The translations under genes and the position numbers were made by a program. From Eucommia ulmoides (lineage: Eukaryota > Streptophyta > Magnoliopsida > Garryales > Eucommiaceae), in assembly GCA_016647705.1 (NCBI GenBank), contig CM028326.1, positions 42,842,285-42,906,284 of the forward strand: a stretch of 64,000 bases of DNA, in the 5' to 3' direction. Under the pieces are notes generated by a model. That model saw only the letters and a list, made by a program, of their open reading frames with translations, was not told the origin of the DNA and did no database searches. This document shows positions 34,421-46,834 of this stretch, piece after piece. Numbering within the stretch: the stretch's first letter is position 1; each line of letters starts with the position of its first letter.

Positions 34421-36650
34421 GGAGATTTAATCATGGTGTGTACGTTTGGTGAGGAAACGTGTTTGATGAAACTTGATGATGAAAGATATACATATGATGT
34501 GTTAGTTGATAAGTTGATTGAGCGATGAAATGTGTTGCAACGTAACTCATTACGTATATCATATTCAATTGTGGGACAATCAAACTGTATTTTGAATGAT
34601 CAAAAAGACTTTTCAGTTTTATTAGAGTTAGTGAAGTTGTTAAATTTGGGATACTTGAATGTTGTGAAAGAGATTGTCGATGAGCTAGTGTCGGGTAATT
34701 CTTCAAGTTGTTGTAGCAGATTATCAATTGAGAGACGTCACACCCCCCCACATGATGAAGTGGTAGATTTTCTTGGGTCTTATTGTGTTAACCATGCGAC
34801 AAATTACCGTTCTAAGTCGTGGTCTACCCTTATTAGAGAGTTGGGTCAACATTTTGATGGGGGAAGCAGATGAATTTCGTAGTGATCTAGTCAAGTATTC
34901 AATTGAGGTTGGGTTTTATTTCGATTATTTGAAGAATGACAGTGTTCGAGTCATTGCTGCATGCTGTCGTAGGGATTCCACTTCCTGTAAGTGGAATGTC
35001 TATGTTAGAGCTGATATTGTTTCTGAGATTTTTGTAATTAGAAAGTTGGATAACGTACATACTTGTGGTGTGTCATTTCGGTCTTGCAAAAATGAAAGGA
35101 TGAGTTCCGATGTCATTGCAAGTGAGTTGATAGTTGAGATTCATGGAAATCCACTAAAACGTCCTGTTGATGTTGTTTCTGATTTCAAGAACACATATGG
35201 ATTAGAGATAACATACAATCATGCATGGCTAGGAGTAGAGAAGACTCAGAATTTATTGTATGGTGATTATATAGAATCATACGACTTATTGAGGTGGTAT
35301 ATTAGTGTTTGTCAGTCGACAAACCTAGGCAACCACTTTTGTTTAGAGTATAACTAGGAGCTTGGTCATTTTAAGAGAATTTTTGTGTTCTTTAATGCGT
35401 GCATTGAAGGCTTCAAGTTTTGTCGGCCTATGTTGTTTATGGACGGAACATTCCTCAAGAGTCGGTATAAGGGAACGTTGCTTGCTGCGTTTACCAAGGA
35501 CGGGAATGAAGGTTACATTATGTTTTATTTTTCTGTTGCAACTTCTGTTTTTGTTTTTAAAGATGTTTATTGTGTTTTTAAGTGGAATGTTTTCTGATTT
35601 TTACATGTTCAGGAATGTTTCTATTGGCTTTTGCTATTGTCAATGCGGAGAACGACGACAATTGGATGTGGTTTGTAGAACAATTGTCGATTATTGTTTC
35701 TAAAGAGCAGCATATTACTTTTATTTCCGATCGACAACCAGGTTTGATTCAAGTTGTACATACTGTCTTTCTGAACTCCCCCATGTATTTTGTTTACATC
35801 ATTTGAAGTGTAACCTAAGAGATAAACTAAGTAGGAGAGATAATGTGCAGAAATTTTTTTTGCTTCATCGACTTGATCAGTGTGCGTTTGCACCAACTGT
35901 TGATGGGTTTGCCATTCATAGAAATAGACTTATTGTTGAAGGCGGGTCAAGGGTTATTTCATTCTTGAATGAGTTATCTCCTAAGAATTGGGCTAATGCC
36001 TTTTTTGTTGGACAATAATACGGCGAGATGTATTCAAATCTTGCCGAATCATTTAACGCTTGGATTGTTAAAGCCCGACACCTCCCATAATAAAATGCAT
36101 TGATATGATTAGAGTACAGCTTATGGACCACATATCGAGTAGAAGAGTTCTTTCGATTAAGATGTCTGGTGTCATTTGCCTGTTTTCGGATAAGAAGTTA
36201 CTAGACTATATTGAGAGCGGTAGGACGTGATTGGTGGGTTTATGCTCTGAAGGGAAATTTGAAGTGCATTGTCACCCATCAGTCTCAGTGGATATTGTGA
36301 ATCAGACTTGTTCATGTTTCCAATGGCAATTGAAAGGTTTCCCGTGTGCACATGCTTGTGCCGCCATTCAAAAATTGGGGGGGAATTTGAATGACTATGT
36401 TGAAGATTTCTTCAATGTTGATTTCTATCGTAGTACGTATTTGGAGGGTATTTTGTCTGTCCCTACACTTGGAAGACTAGTTTATGACAGCGCAACAACT
36501 ATTGTGTTACCGCCTCTAACACACCGACCAGCTGGGCGTCCAAAGAAGAAGCGGATTGCATCGAAAGGGAAAAAAGTAAAGCAAATTCAGTGTAGTCGGT
36601 GCAAGCGATATGCAAACCACAATCGGAAGACGTGCAAGGCTGCAATTTGA
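34418..36650 (+). pseudogene. MuDR-type MULE transposase, decayed
   Basis: Transposase of a Mutator-like DNA transposon. Domains in order: N-terminal MuDR DBD-like region (MVCTFGEETCLMKLDDERYT), GWRFV-type region (DLVKYSIEVGFYFDYLKNDS near 34895), and the DDE core with DGTF (about 35440), SDRQPGL (about 35728) and AESFNAW (about 36046), so all three acidic positions remain. A SWIM zinc finger follows (CSCF...GFPCAHAC near 36310-36360) and a C-terminal knuckle (CSRCKRYANHNRKTC, about 36590). A 101-nt intron (35512-35612, GT...AG) rejoins GNEG/MFLLAFAIV in frame. It is broken: stop at 34526, a frame change near 34860, further stops near 35355, 36016, 36088 and 36228. Length otherwise fits a full transposase. 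Confidence 0.85.
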
Positions 36651-37917
36651 AGAAGAGGTTGTAATCTGTATTTTTTTGCTTGGTTGCAATCTGTATTTTT
36701 TATCTGGTTGCAATCTGTATTTTTTTGTGTAGTTGTATATTGCACTACCTTGTTAATGTTTTTGATCTCAATGCATTTGATGTCTTGTTAATATGCTGTT
36801 TTTCATTTTGTGAACTTCGATTTCGTTCGAAAGATATCCAACAACGATGTGTATTTTTTTAGTAGATGTGTACTGAATTTTTAATATATGTTGTTGTTTA
36901 CATAGTATACATTAAATATGTGACATCATGATTATATATGGTGAACAACTATGCTGACACCAAGTACCAAAACAGTATATATACAAACACACTGAACAAC
37001 CAATGTGAACAATAAAACAGAGCAGTACATTTCTAAACATTTATCAAACAGTTTCTACATCTTCATCTTTAGGGCCAACAGTGTCCCCTCATTCACCACT
37101 GTTTTTCATTGCCTCAAACTTTGGGAGCATCAATGATTTGGCCTTATCATTCAAAAATGCGTTCACAATTTTTGCTCGATACTTTATCATCGCTTCTTTC
37201 GCCTTATTCTCATTTTCGAATGGTACTATTGGCATCCCCTGGACAATTTGGTCCATTATAAACAAAACCATCGTCCCACAATCCAACCTAACATTCAAAG
37301 TTGATGCATTTGAGTCTATATAGAGTTTACATTCATTTAAAAAATGTGTAATGACGTAAATACTTACAATCCTAGTATTTGTTGTGGACTGTCCTTGACG
37401 CTTGTTAGATGTGTTTCAGTTTGGTTTATTTGTAAATCTTTACCATCTTCTCTAAGATCTTTGATCATATCCACTACATACTTTCTCTACAAAACAAATA
37501 AAATGTTTAATTAAAGTATTATTATCTAACATTTAAGATAGGAATGGAAACAAAGCAAGAGTTTTATTACCATTAGCAATGCGTCTTTGAAGTATGGATC
37601 TCCGGTGCCGATTCTTGGTTGGAGCGAGTTATAGTGTCTTCATTCTACCTCACTTGTGTCAAACACAAGCAGCATCCAATGATTAGGCTCGTTGTCCGTT
37701 GTGTTGATGGGGAAGTGAATGTACCGATAGCCGCCTTTCAATGCTTCATGTATTTGGGTATTCAATTTTTTTTCAATTGACGGTGTGGATCTGCCCTTTA
37801 CCCAATTCTGTAAGAGATATGGATAATTTATAATTCAGTTAATATCCACTAAATAATTTAAATAATTCAGTAGATATCCACTGAATAAATTATAGAATTT
37901 AGTTGATATCTACGCAA

Positions 37918-37976
<59 letters not shown>
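37918..37976. repeat. (TA)n microsatellite
   Basis: About 29 uninterrupted AT units inside an intron of the Ulp1-like gene. Confidence 0.95.
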
Positions 37977-37980
<4 letters not shown>

Positions 37981-38359
37981 GTATTGTTTTTAATGCATTA
38001 AACAGATGTATAAAACAGACGTATGAATGTACCCAAACATACCCAACAATAGCTTGTTACGAAGTACGATCGGTCACCGACAACAATTCCTTCATTTTTC
38101 AAAAAAATTTATAATTCCGCGTTCTTGTCCCTTAAGAACTCTGTGTAGTTATCTACGACCTGTAATCATTTTTCATTTTTAGTTTGCCCAGTTCACTTAT
38201 TTATGTTCATATGTGTGATGTTTTTTAATATATTCACTTACAAAGTTGCTTAGTTCTCTCCCGTTCATAAGTGAAATCACATCTATAAGAGATACAACAC
38301 TATATTCCCCATTGTAGATAATTGTGCTGTGTATTATATAAGAGATGATTAACATTTTT

Positions 38360-38620
38360 TTCAAGTACATATCCACTAAAGATGCAGTACATATCACAGA
38401 AGATGTATATTTCAAGTAGGTTTCCATCACACGTGTGTATTTTCAGTAGATATCTACTAAAAACAACATGTATGCAGTACATATGTGTATTTTCAGTACA
38501 TATCTACCAAACAGTATGCACGCAGTACATATATGTTTTTTCAAGTAGATATCCACTAAAGATGCAGTACATATCACTAAAGATGTGTATTTTCAAGTAG
38601 GGTCCATTACACGTGTATTT
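38360..38620. repeat. Degenerate minisatellite, GTAGATATCCACTAAA type, array 1
   Basis: Repeats of TTTTCAAGTAGATATCCACT, AGATGCAGTACATATCACTA and CATTACACGTGTATTTT variants in a Ulp1-gene intron. Units of about 35-75 bp in mixed order. Confidence 0.8.
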
Positions 38621-39639
38621 TGTGTTACCTCAGCCCTTCGGTTTGAAGATGGTTGTTATCTTTTGCCAAGCCTCATCGGATAGTGAAGTTGTTACTTCAC
38701 TTTGACGCCTCTTAGGTAGTTTGGCAACCTGTTTCTTTCTTTTTTGTGTTGGGGCTTGATATATGTCGAGATCGACCGTTTCCTCGTGCGGTCCTTTATC
38801 CTTCCTGTGTTTTTTGATGTTCAAATATTCAAAATCATTTTTTTTTCTGTGCTCTGTCTCTCTGCTCCAGCCTTTTAACCATTGAGCTTTCGCCTGGTTT
38901 TTCTGTCAATTTTTTTTTCCACCGTCTTTGGGCCCCGTCTCTGCATGGATATCTTCGTGACGCTGTTCAGTTTCTTCTATAGCAACAGGGTCTGGAGGAG
39001 GACTATTTTTGGGTTGTTTAAGGTCATTATCCCTTTGAGCTAAAAGTAGTGTCAAATTTTTGAAGTTCTTGTCCATGTCTTTTTTTTGCCGAGCCATTTG
39101 TTATGCCAATTCTTTTATTTTTTTGTCACCTTCTTCTTTTTTCGGCTCATGACTTGTCCTTTTCACCTTAGCCAATTCCAGTTTCAGCTTCGCAATTTTC
39201 TCTCATCTTTTCTTATTTTTTCCTCTCAGTTTGATATTTTTTTTTTAGCTTTGCATTCTCGTGCTCTAAGCACTCAATTTTGGCTTGTAGTTCCTCATTT
39301 TCTTTTCTTATTTCACCTTATTGAGTTCCGCTTTTCGATGGAGTTCGAGTCTGTGGCGTGAAATAAGGCGTATTCATCCGGTTCGGACTGGCCGGAACGC
39401 CGTCACTGAACTGAGTACCGTGGGGGTCGCCATAGTCTCTGGTTCGCCTTCGTCGCCGTCCTTCTCATATTCTTCACCTTCCTTACTCCATGATTCTTCT
39501 TCATTGTCCTTTTTTTGTTTGAATTTCTCTTTTTTCCTATCACGCTTATTTTTTACATCATCAGCTTGTGTGATTATTTTGGTCTTAGTCCTCGTCATTT
39601 TCAGGGTATTTGGATTCACCTGTCAACATGGCGTTTGTT

Positions 39640-40175
39640 CAATAGATATATATGCATGTATGCAGTTCATATGTGTACTTTCAAGTAGATATTCACAAAA
39701 GATGCAGTACATATCACTAAAAATGTGTATTTTCAAGTAGGTTTCCATAACACGTGTATTTTCAATCGATATCTACTAAACAACATGTATGCAGTACACG
39801 TGTATTTTTAAGTAGATATTTACTAAACAGTGTGATGCCAAGCATAAGTGTGCATTAAGTAGATATTCACTAAAGATATATATTCCCAAGTAGGTTTCCA
39901 TTACACGTGTGTGTATTTTTAGTAGATATCTACTAAACAATATGTATGCAATACATCTTTAGTATTTTCAAGTAGATATCCACTAAAGATGCAGTACATA
40001 TCACTAAAGATGTATATTTTCAAGTAGGGTTCCATTACACGTGTATTTTCAGTAGATATCTACTAAACAAATTTGTAATTTCAAGTAGATATACACTACA
40101 TATGTGTATCTACTAAACAGAATGTATGCATTACATACGATACATACATTCTGTTTGCATAGATATCCACTAACC
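39640..40175. repeat. Degenerate minisatellite, GTAGATATCCACTAAA type, array 2
   Basis: Same motifs as the array at 38360-38620, about ten GATAT(C/T)(C/T)AC cores, in another intron of the same gene. A small inverted repeat of ATGTATGCATTACATACGAT type lies at about 40120-40150. Confidence 0.8.
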
Positions 40176-41374
40176 CTAATATCTGGGCTATTATGTTCCT
40201 CGTTCAATGCGTTTTTTAGTGTGTCCGTTGTCAATTTTGAAAGATCCCACTTCACAAACTGTGAGGATGTTGCCTCATTATCTTCCTTGATCACATTCAC
40301 ATGCTCGTAAAACCAATACTAGACAAAATTAACAGTTTATTAGTAATTATTCAATTATTAACAACTTGAAATAAGTTATGTTTTGACGTACTAGCGATGC
40401 AAGAACACACCCTTTCACCTTCCTAGGCTGTAGGGTGTTTTGTTGAATTGATGTGATCAGCATGCTATGAATTGCGTGATGTCAAGCATAGATGTGCATT
40501 TGTTTAATATTTTCAACATACTTGTAAAGCCCAGATACCACAAACTGTCCACTGTTGGGTAGCAAACACGTGCCTAGTAGATACAAGCACAACAAACTGA
40601 TAACATGCCGAATGTTTTCATCGTTGTCACTGTCCACCGACCCCATGATTGCATTTTTGATGTTAGTTGTCGACAATTGCTTCTGATCTTTGAAAATACT
40701 AGCCAAATATTGACTTTCCAGCTTGCCATACGAGTAGTTGATGACCTTATTACCACATTTCAGTTCAAATATCAATTTGACATAATTTGACATCCGAAAC
40801 AACAAATTTCACATCAATATCTCTAATTTTGAAAGAGTTTGTTTCTTCGTTCCAAGTCTTCAGTATTTGGACGATGTTGTCGTCCAATTTCTTTATAATC
40901 TCCAATGTCACTTTCTTGTTCAAAATTGAATAAAAAATTAGCCAGAATGACATACCTTGCAGCAATCCTCTACGTTTTCTTGTCAGAACAATGGTGTTGA
41001 ACAACTTGTACACAAGCTTGAATGATGATCTATATTGTACGTAAAATTTACCAACTCTCCTGCTTGTTTCAGTTTTAGTCTTCCTTTCATTTTTTTTTTT
41101 TGACTTGGGTTCTTCTAATGGGGGCATCATCGAAGTCGCTGTCAGTAGCAACTGTTCACATGCAAAAAATAGATTTAAAACAAGACATAAGCTGATGACA
41201 CATATACTGAAAAAACACATGTTGATAGGTTAACATTCAGACGATATGTACATTATATCCAGTTTGTTTTCAATTATGCACGACTGCTCACGACACATCT
41301 GCATTTTCGTGTTTTCCAAGTGATATGTACAACAAATTTTTTACATACATTCCTCCTATGAAACTTAATAATTT

Positions 41375-41690
41375 AGATGATAGTTAGATGATATCCACTT
41401 AACTATCAACACCACTTTCTCAGACAGTTTATTTATTTTTCTTAGATGATATCCACTTAATCTTGCACGACACAGTTTCACAAATCAACGGATATCGATT
41501 GAACCTTTTTTCTAAACTAATTCAACAGTTCATGAGTTTTGATATCCCACACATTCTCTCTATGAGACGTAATCATTGGGATGATAGTAGAAGATATCCA
41601 CTCTAGAGTATAGTTAGATGATATCCACTTACATTTGCACAATATCAACAATATATTTACATGATATCCACTTAAATTTTTTGAATGTAA
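41375..41690. repeat. GATGATATCCACTTA repeats in intron 1 of the Ulp1-like gene
   Basis: Five to six copies of (A/T)GATGATATCCACTTA (near 41388, 41445, 41593, 41620 and 41660). The shared core links this intron to the arrays at 38360-38620 and 39640-40175. Confidence 0.8.
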
Positions 41691-42419
41691 CGACTAGTAT
41701 ATGTCCTGCTTACCTTCTTGCTCAACCTCTTCTTTGTAGTCTTTGTCAGGTTCCTTCTCCTTCTCTTTCTCCGCCGAATGTTGTGGTTCCATTGCCCTCT
41801 TTGATGGTTTGGACTGTTTGGAACCTGACGTTTCAATATGCTTCTTTTTCTTCTCTGAAGACCTCGTGATCACCATTCTTCTTCTTATGGTTTTTGGCGT
41901 TTCTGAGGTTTCTTGTGCACCGATGTCTCAGGGTATTGTGGTTTGTTCTGTTTCTAGGCATCGATCGCTTCCAATTTACGGTGAAAATCGGTGAAAATTG
42001 ACGAAAATCGATAGATTCAGAGGGAATCAGACTTCTAGGGTGTACGGGAGTTCGATTGCGTGAAAATAGCGAAACAAACGGTCATGCAACTATTCGAAAC
42101 AAGACGTAGTGGATTGATGATGACGATATAGTGCACGTCGTGCAGGCAGTCACGGTCGAGCTGTCGCGTCATGAGAAGTTGTGCATTGGCTGGCCAGACG
42201 GTGGCATGGATTTGTAAATTACAAATCTACCGAGGGGCAAAATTGGCAAGCAAAATTTCGTGGGGGGTTTTGGGCTGATCCAAAAACCCATGGTCCTTCA
42301 AAAGTTGTTTTTGGCTACTTTGGGAGCCTAGAAATTTTCTCTTTTCTTTACCGCTTTACCTTATTGTTTTTTTAATTATATGTATATACATTTACATATA
42401 CACATACACGTGTGCTATA

Positions 42420-43560
42420 CCCAAAGGGTACATCACATTGTATATTGGTTACTTATGTATGAGTTGTCTTCAAATGAAGACAACACAATGTATTTTTTTT
42501 TTTAATTTTTTTTTATTTATAATATTTATCTAAACTACCCCTAAAATAAAGAAAAGTATTAATTATATCTTAAAATTTTTAAAATTATATTTTAAATAAC
42601 ACAATAATCTCAAAAACTTTTTAGAGTCAATTTAAAATTAACATATTAACCCGCTAAGATTCTTAAAATTAAATTTTAAATACCAAATTAACCCTTAAAA
42701 ATTCTAAAGTAAAATTTAATTACATAATAGACCCAATAATTTTCTTAATATTCTAAAATACAATTAGAAATATGCAAAAGCAAAAATTGGGCCTTACAGG
42801 ATTGTTAAAAAGAATCTTCAATAATCTAGACTAGATTGATCCAATGTTCTCTCTTTGAGAATGATGAGTCTCAATTCATTAGTATGAGATATTGAGACAT
42901 CTATAAGGAAACTTACTAAGAGTAGTAAGAGACCAAATGTGATCATCCTTAATATCTTACACGATAGTTTTGCTCTATTCAAAATAGGATATATGAGATG
43001 TGATTGTATTCTACGAATTTTTGTACTTGAGGCACTGTATATTATATGTATGGGTTGTTATATTTTGATAATTCTAAATATTATTCTCTAATGTTGAGCC
43101 TTCAAAGCTATTCATTGAGTATAGTGGGACATACATGTGAATATACGAGTATGCAAGAAGTGATCTATCACTCTTAGAAAATAGAGACGCGTCCTATGTG
43201 TTTGGTTTAACATAATTCGCCCAAGTTTATAGATAGACAAGTATGATGGTTGGGATGGGATTCCAATCCATATCATAAGAAATTATATTATCAATCAAAA
43301 TATATATGATTGGAGTTGGATTTTTTGACTTAACTATATCATTTTGGTCCTATACATATCATACATGAGGGGGTTCTCTTGATTGAATTTTTTTTTCAAC
43401 TAAACATGACTGTGACATGTGGGTAAATGTGACTCACAGTCGGAGAAAATGTTTAAGGGGAAAACAGTTTCCTTTCGGAAGGGTAAAATTAAAATTATTC
43501 TATTTTTATTGATTAATTAATTAGTAAAATAACTAATTAATCAATTATTTTCACCGTCTA
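42420..43560. other. AT-rich non-coding stretch, nothing identified
   Basis: No credible coding frame. A perfect short palindrome GTTGTCTTCA-AA-TGAAGACAAC sits at 42463-42484. Region 42780-43560 has the look of non-coding retroelement sequence (transcript-like wording, no ORF), but I cannot assign it. Confidence 0.5.
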
Positions 43561-43799
43561 GTTTTTTTTTTTTAAACGTAATGGATTACAAACAATAAAG
43601 AATTGATATTAGAAAAGTCCTTGAAAAAAGAATGAGTAGTAATGTCGAACTTAAGAAGTTCAGGGGCCAAAGTACAATTAAGGAAAAGAAGGGGTCCAAG
43701 GTTTTCAATTGTGGACTGTATTTGTAAAGTTGAAAGCGATATAATGGTCATCCACTTCATAAGGATATGCCATAAGCATTTGGCCACCGCCTTCCCTTG

Positions 43800-45090
43800 C
43801 TCTCTGAGTTTCTTGTGTCTGTGAGATTATGTTTTCCATTCTACACTAATGATTTAAATTTTACTAGCATCTAGATTCAAATAGAAGCGATTTAGAGTCT
43901 TTGTATTAAATCTAATCTTAGAAATCTTAAGAACACTTGTTTTCCTGAGGTTGTCTGTGTGGATTTGTTAGTGGTGATACATCTGTTTCACTTCTAAGAG
44001 AATCAAGCCTCCTGTAGTTGTATTGTTCTCGCTCAGATGCTCTTGAAATAGTCTTGTCAGATCATTCATTGGGAACTATCAGTTTTGAGGCTAACAACAC
44101 TGGAAGATGTATAATTTATATTAAAAGTTGTAATATTGTTTGTATCTTTGTTTTAATGTTAATACAGTTAGATCCGTATTAAGAAATTGGATGTTAAATT
44201 GTGATTGAATTTTTCTTATATAAATTCTGCTGCATAGATACGTCAATTTGAATATTCAATCCATTCCCTCACATCTAATGTCTCCTTATTCTATCACTTT
44301 ACTAATGCGGTGATAAAATTGTGGTCTAGTTGGTGGTAGAGTATATGGGAGATTCCATAAATCTAACCACCAGTAGGATCAGGGTCAAGGACGGGTTCGG
44401 TGAGCCTGTGTCACAATCTGCCCGGATTAACTTTAGGTACCTAGTGTCCTGAAATTTATTGGTCAATTATTAGTAAACATTCTGATACTATTAATTTAGT
44501 AATACCAATTATTGTAATATTACATAGCCTCGTCATATGTAGGAAGAACGGTGTTCCTCTTGCAACGTTAGCACTGACGAATTACTAGGACCTGGCTAAC
44601 AAACCAATGGATCCTCTACCACATTAGCCATCTTTGTCAATGTCAAATTTTATTGAGAAAATCGTACCTGAGGAGGTTGAAGGAGAAAATTTCGTCCATC
44701 ATCATTATCTTGGTTAATATCTCATTTCTCTCTTTCTTCTACTGTTTACATTTTTACTACCACCTAGAACCTAAGTAGAACTATCATAGGATCTTGAAAT
44801 TAGAATTTGATTATTAGAAATCTCAATTAAGAACACTATCTCTGGAAAATTTTGTGTATAGATATTGTTAGTGGAAAGACGTGTGTTGCTTCTAGGGGAA
44901 TTTTTTCTCTACTATTGAAACAAGATTAAATCTGGTTGTTTTTGGAAGAGCTTACTCAAATCACTTCTTGAAACTATCAATTTTTAGGGTGGAGCACCAG
45001 AAGAGGTACTTGATAGAATATGATTTAATCTACTATTATTTTTATTTATTTTACATTGATACAGATAGATCTGACTTTGAGGAGCTTGTT
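43800..45090 (+). repeat. Diverged direct repeat flanking a SINE-like sequence
   Basis: Blocks at about 43850-44135 and 44755-45005 share order and wording (GAAATCT...AAGAACAC, TTGTTAGTGG, GAAACTATCA...TTTTGAGG/TTTTTAGGG, GGAAGA...). Identity is low, perhaps 60-65% by eye. They could be old LTRs or a duplicated leader. No ORF is convincing. Confidence 0.45.
44321..44455 (+). mobile_element. Possible tRNA-derived SINE (Au-like)
   Basis: GTGGTCTAGTTGGTGGTAGAG resembles a Pol III A box. GACGGGTTCGGTGAGCC is a weak B box. CCCGGATTAACTTTAGGTAC and CTAGTGTCCTG resemble the 3' part of plant Au SINEs. Target duplications were not found. Confidence 0.4.
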
Positions 45091-45229
45091 GATATTAAAT
45101 GTGATTTAAATTTTTTGTACCTTATAATTTTAATAAATGTTTCCTCCACAAAGATGCCTACATTAAATAGATTATATTGTGAAGTTTATACTAAGAAATT
45201 CTAGAGATTATACCTTGGAATTACTCATT

Positions 45230-46830
45230 GTAAAAAAATTGACATAAAATATTTATGGGTCAACCAAATCAATTAAATTAAACACAACTACAAAGTGGTT
45301 ATTACACTCTTAAAAAACGTATACCCTTAATACATTTTCATCTTTGTCTAATAATAGATTATTCTCTAATTATTCTAATAGCAAAGGATTATAGTCTACA
45401 ATTTACAGATGAATTAAAAACAATTTACAAATGAAGAGAAAAAATGAATAAAAAATACATTACAAATTATAAATTATCACTTGAACACAATTACAAATGA
45501 ATTATAAATTAATTTAATTCATTAAAACTAAATAATTAAAAAATATTACCCAAAAAAAAATCCCTAAAAACCTAAGAAATTGTCGACAAATTTCTCAAAC
45601 TACACGTGATTAAGGTAAAATTGACCATCGATCCACAAATATTATCCACAAATATTATCACGATCGACTTAAAATAACATATTTTCACAATTCAATTGCA
45701 ACAAAAATAGAAACAAATAATGATAAACCAAGAAAAAGTCAATGAAACTACAGTAGAGATTGATGATGAAAACGACCAAGTTGAACAGCGAGGAGGAGGA
45801 GGAAGAAGACAAACGACGATAGTAGCTCGTGGGTCTGATCACCAGTTGAAGAAGAAGAAAGAACAGAAGCAAAAGACGGTAGTGTAACAAATGGCTTTTG
45901 CTCATTCTTTTAATCGGGAGAAAACGCTATTTGTAAGTGAAAGGCTATTTTGAAAAAGTTTTTTCTTCCAGAAATACATAACCAAATTTTAAAATTGAAG
46001 TACCTTTCACATATGACAATGCTACTTGGGATAACTTTTTCATATGTGAAAACGGTATTTGAAATAACATTTTGATAATGAAAATCTAACCCAAATAGGG
46101 AAATCTATTCGAAAAACTCCTGAAAATATTTTTTTGGGGTCTTAGAAAATATATTTCTTCTTTTAGAGGAAATCTGTTTGGTCAAACTCTAAAAACAACT
46201 TAATTTGAGTTAATGGAAATTAAAATTTTGTTTTTGATTCTAAAGCCAATCAGTTAATTATGTGAAATGTGTCAATGAAAAATGAGGTGGGATTATATTT
46301 TTTCGGACAGTTGGTGGGAAATCCTAATAATAACATCAAATTAATAAAAAGTTTCAAAACAAATAACTATTTTAGTTTTAGTCTCATCTGTTAGAATTTA
46401 GGTAAATATTGATGTTCCAATTAGGATTGTGTCACCAACCACTATTGCTGGCCGCTGGATTCCGACCATTGCTAGTCGCCGAAACTTTGGTCATCGATTG
46501 CCGAAATTATTTTTAGTTACATTCAGCTACTTTTTAGTAACATTTTCACATTTTAGTTACAAATTTTTAGTCACAATCAACTAGTTTTTTGGTTGCCGGT
46601 TATTGTAACTAAAAGACATTAAAAAAAATAGTTACATTTAACTGAAAAATATACTAAAAAATAGTTACATGTAACTTAAAAAATTTATGGTGGAGAGTGG
46701 GCAGACTTCGACGGTCGGAGTTATGAGGTCATGCTTGAGAGAGCGTGTATGGTAAGAATTTTTTTATTTTATTTATTTGTTTATTTATCTATTTTTTCGA
46801 TAAGCAATCTTCATATATATCAAAAGAAAT
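45230..46830. other. AT-rich spacer with a TAGTTACA-rich segment
   Basis: No credible gene. Between about 46500 and 46680 the motif TAGTTACA/TAGTAACA and its complement recur roughly ten times, in both orientations. The segment is flanked by CCGGCGA-like sequence. It may be the end of an unrecognised DNA transposon. Confidence 0.4.
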
Positions 46831-46834
46831 TGAA

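Larger units (their letters stand above)
37089..41876 (-). pseudogene. Ulp1-like cysteine protease gene (C48, DUF1985-type N-terminus), multi-exon, carried by the MULE
   Basis: Ulp1-type proteases remove SUMO; MULE-borne copies have unknown function. Exon 1 (41876-41714) encodes a basic start (MVITRSSEKKKKHIE). A DUF1985-like part follows (GKFYVQYRSSFKLVYKLFN, about 41050; SLLCLYLLGTCLLPNSGQFV, about 40580; KVKGCVLASL then YWFYEHVNV, exon start 40318). Next come charged coiled-coil-like linkers (39620-38640), then the protease: GGYRYIHFPINT and NHWMLLVFDT (about 37750-37660), YNSLQPR, SPQQILG (about 37385) and LDCGTMVLF (about 37290), ending at 37089. The catalytic H, D, Q and C are all visible. 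Exon joins with GT...AG are clear at several places; others are approximate. Damage: in-frame stops near 38113 and 37646, and a length problem in an A12 run near 41085. Introns hold GATATC-type repeats. Confidence 0.75.
33530..42370. mobile_element. KI (Kaonashi)-like MULE with transposase and Ulp1-like gene
   Basis: About 8.8 kb unit: MuDR-type transposase on + (34418-36650) and a Ulp1/C48 cysteine protease gene on - (41876-37089), tail to tail. This gene pair is the known content of KI-type Mutator-like elements, described as lacking obvious terminal inverted repeats. I also find no convincing TIR or target duplication, so both limits are estimates. GATATC-centred repeats run through the whole unit and are not conspicuous outside it. 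Both genes are damaged, so the copy is probably inactive. Confidence 0.75.

Noticed and set aside
39374-39619. Lysine/glutamate-rich frame as a separate small gene
   Set aside because: It fits as the charged linker exon of the Ulp1-like gene on the same strand.
45669-45905. 78-codon minus-strand frame, Leu/Ser/Phe-rich
   Set aside because: Low complexity, no neighbours or motifs to support it.
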